From IMG/VR virus record IMGVR_UViG_3300046328_000382, positions 1 to 42,839 of that record: a DNA stretch of 42,839 nt; one strand, 5' to 3'. This DNA is from a virus. Positions 18,128-25,222 of the stretch are shown here, one piece after another. Position 1 is the first letter of the stretch. Each line of letters starts with the position of its first letter. Position numbers and translations under genes: made by a program. Under the pieces are notes generated by a model. That model did not search any database. It worked only from the letters and a program-made list of their open reading frames with translations, and was not told where the DNA came from.

Positions 18128-18465
18128 TGGCAGAATTTCCAAATATAGAGCATTACAGAGGAGATACCTTTGAGCAAATTCCTATGGTTTATAAAGTTAA
18201 TGGAACTCCAGTTGATTTGACTGATGCTGTTATTCGTATGCAGTTGAAAAAAGAAAATGATGGTGTTGCTTATTTGGATTTAACTTCTGAAGATAACGAT
18301 GGAATTACGATTACAGATCCAACAGGTGGAGCTTTCAAAATAAACGAACAAGATATTGATATTCAAGCTGGTAATTACGTTTATGACATTGAGTTTAACA
18401 TAGGAGGAACTATTGAAACATTAATAAAAGGAGAGTTTATAATAATAAATGATGTAACAAGGTAA
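18127..18465 (+). CDS. BppU-like baseplate/fibre adaptor
   Basis: 112 residues, TAATG overlap with the previous gene. An all-beta domain beginning IEHYRGDTFEQIPMVYKVNG, with TDAVIRMQLKK and GNYVYDIEF. This pattern matches the N-terminal domain of BppU-type baseplate upper proteins, which anchor receptor-binding proteins. Its stop overlaps the long fibre gene, so it probably links that fibre to the baseplate. Confidence 0.65.
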   Translation: MAEFPNIEHYRGDTFEQIPMVYKVNGTPVDLTDAVIRMQLKKENDGVAYLDLTSEDNDGITITDPTGGAFKINEQDIDIQAGNYVYDIEFNIGGTIETLIKGEFIIINDVTR

Positions 18466-20327
18466 TGGCAGATACTAAAGAAATAAACGTATATGAAACT
18501 ATAAAGTCTATTAGCTTTCAAGTAGATACCAATACTAATGTTGTCAATATTAATAAGGTAATTATTGAAGGTGACGGAGGTACAGGTGCTACTAATTTAG
18601 GTTATACACCAAGTGCAACTAATGGAATAGTCACAAGTGACACAGGAGCAGATGCCACTATACCTTTAGCAGATTCCACAAATGCTGGATTACTAACACC
18701 AGCTGAAAAAACAAAACTTCAAGGAATTGCAACAGGAGCAGAAGTAAACGTAAATGCTGATTGGAATGCTACGAGTGGAGATGCGCAGATATTAAACAAA
18801 CCTACAATTCCAACTGCTACAAATCAGATAACGAACAATGGTTCTGATGGTGTAAATCCATTTATAACTGCTTTAGATATTCCTACTGCTGGTACTGCTT
18901 CAACAATAGTTCGCGAAGTGAAAAATATGACAGGCGCAACTTTAACAAAAGGTACAGTTGTTTATATTAGTGGTGCAAATGGAAATAAAGCATTAGTATC
19001 AAAAGCACTTGCTACAACCGATGCTTTAAGTGCAAGAACATTTGGATTACTACAATCTGACATTTTAAACAATAGCTTGGGAAACTGCGTTATAATTGGG
19101 GATTTAACTGGTATTGATACATCATCATTTGCAGAAGGAGCGCAACTTTATTTAAGCGGAACGGTTGCGGGTACTTATACTGCGACAAAAAATTTAGCAC
19201 CTACACATCTTGTTTATGTGGGTAAAGTAACTCGTTCACACCCAACACAAGGACAAATCGAGGTCGGTATACAAAACGGTTATGAGCTTGAGGAAATTCA
19301 CGATTGCCAAGTAACAACACCTACAAATAATGATGGATTGTTTTATGAAACATCGACAGACCTTTGGAAGAACAAATCTATTGCAACTGTATTAGGATAT
19401 ACACCAGCTAACGATTCAAATGTAGTTCATAAAACAGGAGATGAAACTATTGCGGGTATAAAAACTTTTAGTTCTAATCCTAAAATACCTATTAATTATG
19501 GTAATACTGGAGTTGGTTCATTAATTATTGATAACGGATTAGGAGAACTTGGCGTAGCATCTAATTATGTATATCCTAATTTAACTGAATTGAGTTATTT
19601 AAGGGGTATTACAAGTTCTGTTCAAACTCAAATAAATTCTAAACAAGCTACACTTACAAGTTCAATATTTGGTAGTTTTGTAAATGCTTTAAACTTAAAA
19701 AGTTTTTTAGTAGATAATGATTCAGTATCAATTAACGATAGTGCAGACTCAAATAATGCTAAAAAAATAACTTGGTCTTTAGTATGGACAACTTATCTTA
19801 AAAATAAAGCAGATGCTTTATATGCTACTATTAGTAATTTAGATTTAAAACAAGATAAATCTTTATCTGCTTATACTTTGATTGCTAATAACACGAATGC
19901 AACAGCAAATGGTGGTAATCAAGCATTTAAAAGTTTAGCACAACAAGCATATACAGGAACAATAGTAGTAACTGCAACTACAAGCCCAAGTGGTGCAACA
20001 AATCATAGTTATTCTTTTACTCAAGTAGGAAAATTAGTTACCTTACGAATAAATTTAGATTGGGCAACAACTGGAAATACTGTTTCTTCAATAGCTTGTG
20101 AGTTACCTTCTGATTGTCCTACCCCTGAATTACCAACAGCAGTTAGTGCAACAGGAGATGTTATAGTTTATGGTACAGGTACGCTATCAGCAAACAGAGC
20201 TATTGTCGGTGCTATGGGAATTATGGCATTAAGAATTAAATCAAGTGGAGTTTATGAAGTAGTAGTTACAAGAACAGGAGCATCATTTAATAAAGCATAT
20301 TATTCAATCCAATACTTCACAGCATAA
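18465..20327 (+). CDS. Long tail fibre / receptor-binding protein
   Basis: 620 residues. It contains fibre-shaft motifs common in phage fibres: NLGYTPSATNGIVTSD, AGLLTPAEKTKLQGIATGAE and NADWNATSGDAQILNKP near residues 40-120, and again LGYTPANDSNVVHKTGDETI near 310-330. The C-terminal 150 residues, beta-rich and without S74 motifs, are the probable receptor-binding tip. It is the last large virion gene of the unit. Confidence 0.8.
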   Translation: MADTKEINVYETIKSISFQVDTNTNVVNINKVIIEGDGGTGATNLGYTPSATNGIVTSDTGADATIPLADSTNAGLLTPAEKTKLQGIATGAEVNVNADWNATSGDAQILNKPTIPTATNQITNNGSDGVNPFITALDIPTAGTASTIVREVKNMTGATLTKGTVVYISGANGNKALVSKALATTDALSARTFGLLQSDILNNSLGNCVIIGDLTGIDTSSFAEGAQLYLSGTVAGTYTATKNLAPTHLVYVGKVTRSHPTQGQIEVGIQNGYELEEIHDCQVTTPTNNDGLFYETSTDLWKNKSIATVLGYTPANDSNVVHKTGDETIAGIKTFSSNPKIPINYGNTGVGSLIIDNGLGELGVASNYVYPNLTELSYLRGITSSVQTQINSKQATLTSSIFGSFVNALNLKSFLVDNDSVSINDSADSNNAKKITWSLVWTTYLKNKADALYATISNLDLKQDKSLSAYTLIANNTNATANGGNQAFKSLAQQAYTGTIVVTATTSPSGATNHSYSFTQVGKLVTLRINLDWATTGNTVSSIACELPSDCPTPELPTAVSATGDVIVYGTGTLSANRAIVGAMGIMALRIKSSGVYEVVVTRTGASFNKAYYSIQYFTA

Positions 20328-20491
20328 TGAAACACATAAGACAAATTAACACAGTAGGTACAGATAGTTATACAGTAGTAATAGCGGAAGAACCATTAGA
20401 ATCACATCCATCAGTAGTTAATAATCCCGAATTGTTTGAGATTTCGGAAGATGAAATACCTGAACAACATCAATATTTGAATTATGAATAA
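20327..20491 (+). CDS. Small acidic protein after the fibre
   Basis: 54 residues, TAATG overlap with the fibre gene. Acidic C-terminal half (NPELFEISEDEIPEQHQYLN). It may be a fibre chaperone or accessory protein by position. Not recognised. Confidence 0.55.
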   Translation: MKHIRQINTVGTDSYTVVIAEEPLESHPSVVNNPELFEISEDEIPEQHQYLNYE

Positions 20492-20660
20492 TTTAGACAA
20501 AATATTAAACAAAATTATATCACGAAAACTAATGGTGTTTTTGATTGCTTGTTTTGGCTTATTCGCTGGGGATTTAACTTCAGAAGATTGGGTTATTATA
20601 GCAACAGCCTATGTGAGCATTCAAGGATTTACGGATATAGTTACAAAATTCAAGAGTTAA
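20484..20660 (+). CDS. Holin-like small membrane protein
   Basis: 58 residues. Two hydrophobic segments, MVFLIACFGLFAG (about 17-29) and DWVIIATAYVSIQGF (about 35-49), are flanked by charged ends (basic SRK before, TKFKS after). It opens the lysis cassette and overlaps the preceding gene by 8 bp. Probable holin that permeabilises the inner membrane; the second segment is only moderately hydrophobic, so topology is uncertain. Confidence 0.65.
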   Translation: MNNLDKILNKIISRKLMVFLIACFGLFAGDLTSEDWVIIATAYVSIQGFTDIVTKFKS

Positions 20661-20661
20661 A

Positions 20662-20826
20662 ATGGAATCTACTAAACTATACCTACTAAATTCTTTAACG
20701 ATGATAATCACGTTTACCAACATCGAAAACACGTTGAAGATAATGCTTTTAATATTGTCTATAATATACACTTGCGTTAAAATTTACGAATCATTTAAAA
20801 AACCGAAAAATGAAAATACACCTTAA
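20662..20826 (+). CDS. Second small membrane protein of the lysis cassette
   Basis: 54 residues. The strongest hydrophobic segment is IMLLILSIIYTCVKIY (about 27-42), with a weaker one near LTMIITF. The charged tail is ESFKKPKNENTP. It overlaps the DUF5675 gene by 17 bp. It may be a holin partner or antiholin. Confidence 0.6.
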   Translation: MESTKLYLLNSLTMIITFTNIENTLKIMLLILSIIYTCVKIYESFKKPKNENTP

Positions 20827-21193
20827 AAGACTTCACAGAACAGGCAAATCCACGATAGGAGAATTAACTATTGATGGTAAATTTGAATGCTACACTTTGG
20901 AAGATATTGAAAGAGAGGTTAAAATTAAAGCAGAAACTGCAATTCCAAAAGGTACTTACAAGGTTATAATTAATCAATCCAACAGATTCAAAAGATTAAT
21001 GCCTTTGTTGTTAAATGTGTCTAATTTTGAAGGAGTAAGAATACACGCTGGAAATACTAATCACGATACAGAAGGATGTATATTGGTTGGCAGAACAAGA
21101 GGTGTGGATTTTATAGGTCAATCAAGAAAGGCTTACGATTCGCTGTTTAAAAAGATGCAAGAAGCTAAAGAAATCACTTTAACTATATCTTAA
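20810..21193 (+). CDS. DUF5675 family protein, probable lysis-related enzyme
   Basis: 127 residues. It contains IPKGTYKVIINQSNRF and the motif RIHAGNTNHDTEGCILVG, close in shape to the HxGN...S/TxGC active site of L,D-transpeptidase-like enzymes (His near 83, Cys near 93). DUF5675 proteins occur in lysis regions of phages from Bacteroidota. Lying between the holin-like genes and the spanin, it is the best candidate here for the peptidoglycan-acting protein. The enzymatic activity is inferred, not shown. Confidence 0.7.
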   Translation: MKIHLKRLHRTGKSTIGELTIDGKFECYTLEDIEREVKIKAETAIPKGTYKVIINQSNRFKRLMPLLLNVSNFEGVRIHAGNTNHDTEGCILVGRTRGVDFIGQSRKAYDSLFKKMQEAKEITLTIS

Positions 21194-21634
21194 ATGAAAT
21201 ATATTTTAGTTTTATTATTAGTATTTACGTCTTGCTCATCAAGAAAGGTAGCGATAAATAACGTTAAGAAGGATTCCTTGTCAGTAACAGTTGTTAAAAC
21301 TGCAACAGTTGAAGATGTAAAGATTGAAACTAAAAACGACATCGTAATCGATGAATTTACTATAACTCCACTTGATACTTGCAAGGATATTGTAATAAAT
21401 GGAATAAGCTACAAAAACGTTGTTTTAAGGTATAAAAAGACAAAAGACAACACAATACAAGTGCAAGATAAAAAAACGTCTAAAATCGAAGATAAACAAC
21501 AAAAAACAAAAGTTGAGGTAGAGCAAAAGAAAAAGGAAATAGAAAAGACTCCTATCCAACAACTTTGGTTTCTTTGGTTATTGATACCGCTAATTATTTA
21601 TATAATGTACAAAGTTTATGGCAGACAAATCTAA
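21194..21634 (+). CDS. Unimolecular spanin (lipoprotein with C-terminal membrane anchor)
   Basis: 146 residues. The N-terminus MKYILVLLLVFTSCSS is a lipoprotein signal with Cys at residue 14, so it would be lipidated and sent to the outer membrane. Residues 75-120 are very lysine/glutamate/glutamine-rich (KTKVEVEQKKKEIEK), likely a periplasmic rod. The C-terminus has one transmembrane helix, LWFLWLLIPLIIYIMYKVYG. One protein anchored in both membranes is the layout of u-spanins such as T1 gp11, which fuse the membranes at lysis. It directly follows the lysis gene at 20810. Confidence 0.8.
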   Translation: MKYILVLLLVFTSCSSRKVAINNVKKDSLSVTVVKTATVEDVKIETKNDIVIDEFTITPLDTCKDIVINGISYKNVVLRYKKTKDNTIQVQDKKTSKIEDKQQKTKVEVEQKKKEIEKTPIQQLWFLWLLIPLIIYIMYKVYGRQI

Positions 21635-21893
21635 AATGAAATGTAACGTTCCAGTTACATCGGATAGAAAAGGTAAAAAGATGATGGTTAAGGCTTGTTC
21701 TAATGGCAAGGAGAAGTTAATCCATTTCGGAGCAGATGGTTACGGTCATAACTATTCAGCTGAAGCTCGTAAGAGTTTTAAAGCAAGACATAACTGCTCC
21801 ACAGCTACCGACAAGATGACTGCAAGATATTGGTCTTGTAAAAAACTATGGTCGGGAGAAAAAGGCTCTAAATTACAACCCCCTAAAAAATAA
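21618..21893 (+). CDS. Conserved small Cys/His-containing phage protein
   Basis: 91 residues, overlaps the spanin by 17 bp. Shows HFGADGYGHNYSAEARKSF, then RHNCSTATDKMTARYWSCKK. This histidine/cysteine pattern (RHNC...D...ARYWSCK) recurs in many phages. It could bind metal. Function unknown. Confidence 0.65.
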   Translation: MADKSKMKCNVPVTSDRKGKKMMVKACSNGKEKLIHFGADGYGHNYSAEARKSFKARHNCSTATDKMTARYWSCKKLWSGEKGSKLQPPKK

Positions 21894-21898
21894 TTGAT

Positions 21899-22033
21899 AT
21901 GAAAAAGAACTCAAACAGAAGATACAGAATGGATAATACTACTGCTAAAAAAATAGGCGCAAAGCTAAATAAAAGTCGTAGATATATGATTTCCAAAGAG
22001 CAAGAGAAGAAACTAAGCGTTATTAGAAAGTAA
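21899..22033 (+). CDS. Stand-alone copy of the exonuclease N-terminal domain
   Basis: 44 residues, basic. It aligns with the first 44 residues of the following exonuclease: both have MKKN, RRYR, AKKIG, NK, RY and an EQE-K pattern at matching positions. It looks like a small helix-turn-helix or DNA-binding domain that has been duplicated or split off. It lies 8 bp upstream of the exonuclease in the same transcript. Role unknown; it may help bind DNA or compete for a partner. Confidence 0.7.
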   Translation: MKKNSNRRYRMDNTTAKKIGAKLNKSRRYMISKEQEKKLSVIRK

Positions 22034-22041
22034 TTTCATAT

Positions 22042-22944
22042 ATGAAAAAAAACAATGAAAGAAGGTATCGGTTTAATTACTATATCGCCAAAAAAATTGG
22101 GGTTACTATAAACAAGACTGGTCGGTATCGACTAACGCTTGAGCAAGAAAACAAATACTTTGACATTGTTCAAAATCAAGAGCAAATTAAAAGACTTTTC
22201 TTTGACATCGAAACATCTCCCAACCTTGTTTACGCTTGGAGAATTGGATATAATCTAACGATACACCCTGACAGCATTGTAGATGAACGTAAAATTATAT
22301 GTATCTCTTACAAGTGGGAGCACGAGGATAAAATCCATAGACTGACTTGGGATAAAGATATGTGTGATAAGCAAATGCTTATTGATTTTATATCGGTGGC
22401 TAACAAGGCAGATGAATTAATCGCTCACAACGGAGATCGCTTTGACATTAAATGGATAAGAACTCGTTGCATATTTCATAGGGTTTCAATGTTTCCACAA
22501 TACAAAACGTTAGATACGCTTAAAAAGGCTAAAAGTGGATTTAATTTCAATTCCAATAAACTCGATTACATCGCACAATTTTTAGGAGTTGGAGCAAAGG
22601 TAAAGCATAGTGGATTTGATATGTGGAAGGAAGTTATGAAAGGTAATCCTGATGCGCTTGAGGAAATGGGTAATTACTGCGATGGAGATATAGTTGTGTT
22701 GGAGGATGTGTTCTTAACGATGCAGAATTATATTAAACCCAACACTCACGCTGGAGTTTTAAATGGAAATCTAAAATATAGCTGTCCTTCTTGCTCAAGT
22801 GAAAATGTAGTGTTACTTAAAAACGTAGTAACCGCTATGGGAACTATCAAGAGATTAATGGAATGTCAAGATTGTGGTCAAGTTTACGAGATAAGCAATT
22901 CAGCATACAAACTCCATTTAGAAATGAAGGATAAATATAAGTAA
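22042..22944 (+). CDS. DnaQ/YprB-type 3'-5' exonuclease with zinc ribbon
   Basis: 300 residues. Residues 1-45 are the small basic domain duplicated upstream. Residues 50-235 form an RNase H-like exonuclease: RLFFDIETS (Exo I), LIAHNGDRFDIKW (Exo II) and NYCDGDIVVLED (Exo III region). The C-terminus has CPSC ... CQDC, a four-cysteine zinc ribbon (about 250-280). It probably acts on phage or host DNA or RNA. It is transcribed with the late genes and ends at the bidirectional terminator. Confidence 0.85.
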   Translation: MKKNNERRYRFNYYIAKKIGVTINKTGRYRLTLEQENKYFDIVQNQEQIKRLFFDIETSPNLVYAWRIGYNLTIHPDSIVDERKIICISYKWEHEDKIHRLTWDKDMCDKQMLIDFISVANKADELIAHNGDRFDIKWIRTRCIFHRVSMFPQYKTLDTLKKAKSGFNFNSNKLDYIAQFLGVGAKVKHSGFDMWKEVMKGNPDALEEMGNYCDGDIVVLEDVFLTMQNYIKPNTHAGVLNGNLKYSCPSCSSENVVLLKNVVTAMGTIKRLMECQDCGQVYEISNSAYKLHLEMKDKYK

Positions 22945-22953
22945 TAAAAACAG

Positions 22954-22987
22954 AAACCCCTAATAAATACATCTATTAGGGGTTTTT
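22954..22987. terminator. Bidirectional terminator between convergent transcripts
   Basis: AAACCCCTAATA (22954-22965) pairs perfectly with TATTAGGGGTTT (22974-22985), followed by T on the plus strand. On the minus strand the stem is followed by CTGTTTTT. It ends the late plus-strand unit and the minus-strand unit that contains the structured RNA. Confidence 0.93.
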
Positions 22988-22989
22988 AC

Positions 22990-23519
22990 GTTAATGTTAA
23001 AAACTGAGTCAATCCTCCTAAAAAAACATAACTTCCTACTTACTTATTTAGGCTCAGCTATCCTGTGTCATATATGGTTACCTGAAACTTCAAACGCTTG
23101 TTGATTGACCACTGCGCCCTACTCAAGTAGTTTTTATTTAGCACCCTCTCTTATACTCCTCAAGACGTATTTCTACTTACTGCCAGAAGCCAGTCATTCA
23201 TAAGAGTAGGGTCACGCAGTTATCACTTCGATTCTCCACTATAATATGGTATCTAACTACTTGCTGAGAACTCATTTGTGTTGTTAGCGTTTATATTTGC
23301 TACTCCTACATTCCTTTCTCAAGGGAACAACACATCTACCATTACTGATAGTATCTTTATGTAAATACCTCAAGCGAGTGTTTGCACCAACTCTACTTAT
23401 TTACATCAGGTTCAATGTTTAGCCTAAGTTGAGAGTTTAGTATTCATTGCAACTCACAAGTGTTCTCTAACATCAGAGACCAATCTTACAAGTTTTAAGT
23501 GGATGTAAGACCACTGTTT
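22990..23519 (-). ncRNA. Large structured non-coding RNA candidate
   Basis: About 530 nt with no plausible ORF, dense in long-range complementarity. On the minus strand, 5' to 3': an H-type pseudoknot (23511-23515 with 23498-23502; 23504-23509 with 23485-23490); hairpin 23475-23479/23464-23468; 9-bp stem 23398-23406/23359-23367; 9-bp stem 23326-23334/23277-23285 enclosing CCTT-GAGA-AAGG (a GNRA loop only on this strand); an 8+5-bp helix 23204-23220/23111-23124 enclosing 23173-23178/23125-23130; 7-bp stem 23103-23109/23008-23014. A further 7-bp helix (23053-23059/23002-23008) has a G-U pair only on the minus strand. The RNA would end at the terminator at 22954. Size, phage location and nearby tRNAs recall the ROOL and GOLLD classes, but membership is not established. 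Confidence 0.7.
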
Positions 23520-23654
23520 TTAAGTGTTTTTTACCTTTTGTAAGTGTTTTTCACGTTCCTTACACTTTTCTAACAATTCTTTAGCTTTTTGCTTTTGCTC
23601 TGATGCGTACTCCCATATTGAGAGTCTTTTCTCTATTGGTTTTCTTGTTGCCAT
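23520..23654 (-). CDS. Small charged helical protein
   Basis: 44 residues (MATRKPIEKRLSIWEYASEQ...), lysine/glutamate-rich, predicted to be one long helix. It overlaps the end of the preceding gene by 22 bp and ends one base before the pseudoknot that begins the structured RNA. Function unknown. Confidence 0.55.
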   Translation of the reverse strand: MATRKPIEKRLSIWEYASEQKQKAKELLEKCKEREKHLQKVKNT

Positions 23655-23788
23655 TCTTTTCTAATTTTCTTAATAAACTCTTTTACTGCTTCTTCCATTT
23701 CTAAAGGAACTCTTAATTGTAATATCTTGAAATCATAATCAAGTTTTTTTCTTCCAGCTCCTTGTCTTTTTCCTCCTTGTTTGTTCAT
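23633..23788 (-). CDS. Ribbon-helix-helix-like small DNA-binding protein
   Basis: 51 residues. It starts MNKQGGKRQGAGRKK, a basic GxRxGAGRK arm common in small phage and plasmid DNA-binding proteins. It continues with a strand FKILQLRVP and a helix MEEAVKEFIKKIRKEW, as in the first half of an RHH/CopG fold. It may be a regulator of this operon. It is located between the HNH gene and the 44-aa gene. Confidence 0.65.
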   Translation of the reverse strand: MNKQGGKRQGAGRKKLDYDFKILQLRVPLEMEEAVKEFIKKIRKEWQQENQ

Positions 23789-23794
23789 TTTATT

Positions 23795-24277
23795 TTAATT
23801 TGTTAAGTTATTTAATTTTTCTTCATATGCTATTGAAGCATCTAATTCATTTTCAAATCTTCCTAAATTAATAGTTTTTCCATTTACTTTTATTTTAGAA
23901 ATCCATTTATTCCTATTTTTATCCCAACTAACTCCAGTGTATTTAGACGATGATTTTAAATGTTTTCGATTAACGTTCTCTCTTGTAGTAATTATTTCTA
24001 AATTTTCAACATTATTATTAGTTCTGTTAAAGTCTATGTGGTTTACAACTAATTTATAACCGCATCTTTTATGGTTTAAAAATGACTCTGCAACTAATTG
24101 ATGGACTAACCTTGATTTTGACAAACCATTTATTACTAAATTAACTTTATAATATCCATCTAAATCTTTACAAGCGTTTAATATTTTTTGTTTATTGAAT
24201 TTTAAACTTTTTACATTGCCAATATTTGAAACTTGGTAATCTCCTTCATATCCAATTACATCTTTATATATCTCCAT
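23795..24277 (-). CDS. HNH homing endonuclease (NUMOD4-HNH-AP2)
   Basis: 160 residues. Residues 1-45 are a NUMOD4 DNA-binding module (YKDVIGYEGDYQVSNIGNVK). Residues 55-105 are an HNH nuclease (VNHIDFNRTNNNVENLEIIT). Residues 110-155 are an AP2-type DNA-binding domain (YTGVSWDKNRNKWISKIKVN). This is the classic build of free-standing phage homing endonucleases. It lies next to the tRNA genes and the structured RNA, which suggests it may have brought or target this region. Start overlaps the upstream gene by 14 bp. Confidence 0.88.
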   Translation of the reverse strand: MEIYKDVIGYEGDYQVSNIGNVKSLKFNKQKILNACKDLDGYYKVNLVINGLSKSRLVHQLVAESFLNHKRCGYKLVVNHIDFNRTNNNVENLEIITTRENVNRKHLKSSSKYTGVSWDKNRNKWISKIKVNGKTINLGRFENELDASIAYEEKLNNLTN

Positions 24278-24449
24278 TATCGTTCTGTATTAAGTTGTAA
24301 ATATATTCTAACGTTTCAATTTCTCTTAATTGAGCATCAATCAATGCGAGTGCATCTTCTGTTGCGATTTTCCAAAATGGTTCGTTATCTAAATCTCTTT
24401 TTGCTCCTTCAATCATACATTTAATTTTAATTTCTGCTCTTTGTTTCAT
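24264..24449 (-). CDS. Small phage protein next to the tRNA genes
   Basis: 61 residues from the ATG at 24449 (MKQRAEIKIKCMIEGAKRDL), which follows the A-rich start signal AAAATTATG used elsewhere in this genome. A longer reading frame from 24515 would run through the tRNA and is rejected. Mostly helical and acidic at the C-terminus. Function unknown. Confidence 0.65.
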   Translation of the reverse strand: MKQRAEIKIKCMIEGAKRDLDNEPFWKIATEDALALIDAQLREIETLEYIYNLIQNDNGDI

Positions 24450-24466
24450 AATTTTAATTTTTTTAG

Positions 24467-24546
24467 TGATTGAGATAGGACTCGAACCTATAAGGATTTC
24501 TCCACGCAGAATCACTACGCTTGTTTACCAATTCCAACACTCAATC
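24467..24546 (-). tRNA. tRNA with long variable arm, anticodon reads GAT
   Basis: 80 nt. Acceptor stem GATTGAG/CTCAATC is perfect, with discriminator A. D arm TTG-GAATTGGTAAA-CAA resembles tRNA-Leu. The anticodon stem GCGTA/TGCGT has two G-U pairs and a 7-nt loop GTGATTC (GAT at 24511-24513). A variable arm GGAGAAATCC forms a hairpin, and the T arm is ATAGG-TTCGAGT-CCTAT. A class II body (Leu/Ser/Tyr type) with a central GAT (Ile) triplet and T at position 37 is unusual, so the isoacceptor is uncertain. No CCA is encoded. Confidence 0.75.
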
Positions 24547-24624
24547 TGTACGGAGTTTTTGTCAATCTCTCTTAGGTTCTTCCGTTATTACCACTAAGTT
24601 CATTCAAGCGCTACTTGACCTCGA

Positions 24625-24687
24625 AGCAAGGACAGGATTTGAACCTATATTTTAGTTAAACTAATGATTACCATTATCAACCTTGCT
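24625..24687 (-). tRNA. Short tRNA-like element overlapping a gene end
   Basis: 63 nt. Perfect 7-bp acceptor AGCAAGG/CCTTGCT, D-like arm GAT-AATGGTA-ATC, and T arm ATAGG-TTCAAAT-CCTGT containing the canonical box GGTTCAAATCC. The anticodon arm is reduced (TTA-GTTTAAC-TAA, central TTA) and there is almost no variable loop. Its 5' half is the last 27 bases of the VRR-NUC gene including the stop codon. It may be a degenerate tRNA, a minimal tRNA or a tRNA-like processing signal. Confidence 0.45.
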
Positions 24688-24939
24688 AATATAATCTTTT
24701 TTATAATCAGTCCAAATATTAACTTCAAATCCGTTTGTACGGAGGGTTTCTATAACGTGTGTCTGGATTGGAGATAAAACTCCTTTAGGCTGTTTAACTT
24801 CTATAAATTGGCAACAACCGTCTTTTAGCGCCAATAAATCAGGTATTCCAGTTAGAGATGTTTTAATCAACTTCACTACTATCCATCCATCTTCTTGGAG
24901 TTTCTTCTTAATCTTTGTTTGTATATTTTTTTCTAACAT
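24661..24939 (-). CDS. VRR-NUC domain nuclease
   Basis: 92 residues, the whole protein being one VRR-NUC domain of the PD-(D/E)xK superfamily. Visible motif: TGIPDLLALKDG, FIEVKQPKGVLSPIQ (active-site Asp, Glu and Lys about residues 33-50). Stand-alone VRR-NUC proteins are structure-specific nucleases associated with phage replication and recombination. It overlaps the preceding gene by 32 bp; its stop codon lies within a tRNA-like element. Confidence 0.88.
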   Translation of the reverse strand: MLEKNIQTKIKKKLQEDGWIVVKLIKTSLTGIPDLLALKDGCCQFIEVKQPKGVLSPIQTHVIETLRTNGFEVNIWTDYKKDYISKVDNGNH

Positions 24940-25189
24940 TTATATTATCATTATAATCACATTCAAACTCTAATATTCCACTTCCATCTAAATACACAAA
25001 CATATATATGTAATGTTGCTTTGGAACTCCATTTACCCAACGACTGGGCATTTCTTCATTCACTCTAATACTACTGTACCTAACTTCTTTTCCTAAAGGT
25101 GTTGTTTGGATTCGTCTGTCTAACCAAAAATCACGATTCTGAAATGTAATATATTCAGGATGTATTGTTATAGTCGGTTGCTTTTTCAT
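24908..25189 (-). CDS. Hypothetical protein with its own promoter
   Basis: 93 residues, mixed alpha/beta, aromatic-rich (PSRWVNGVPKQHYIYMFVYL). No family recognised. It begins only four bases after a perfect -7 element (25194-25201), so its transcript would start at or next to the ATG. Its last 32 bp overlap the VRR-NUC gene, so the two are likely made together. Confidence 0.65.
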   Translation of the reverse strand: MKKQPTITIHPEYITFQNRDFWLDRRIQTTPLGKEVRYSSIRVNEEMPSRWVNGVPKQHYIYMFVYLDGSGILEFECDYNDNINVRKKYTNKD

Positions 25190-25193
25190 TTGA

Positions 25194-25222
25194 CAAATAT
25201 AATACTTTAATTTGAATTACAA
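25194..25222 (-). promoter_or_regulatory. Promoter TTG-N18-TATATTTG, leaderless start
   Basis: On the minus strand the -33 TTG is at 25222-25220 and the -7 TATATTTG at 25201-25194, spacing 18. Start codon at 25189. The -33 element lies in the 3' end of the HNH gene. Confidence 0.8.

Noticed and set aside
23292-23299. Plus-strand promoter (TATATTTG) inside the structured RNA
   Set aside because: No TTG at 17-21 bp upstream and it would start inside the folded region; probably chance.
24549-24624. A third tRNA between the two tRNA-like genes
   Set aside because: There is a CTTAGTGGTAAT stretch like a D arm and two nested stems (GTCAA/TTGAC, CTTAG/CTAAG), but no T-loop box and no acceptor stem; left unassigned.
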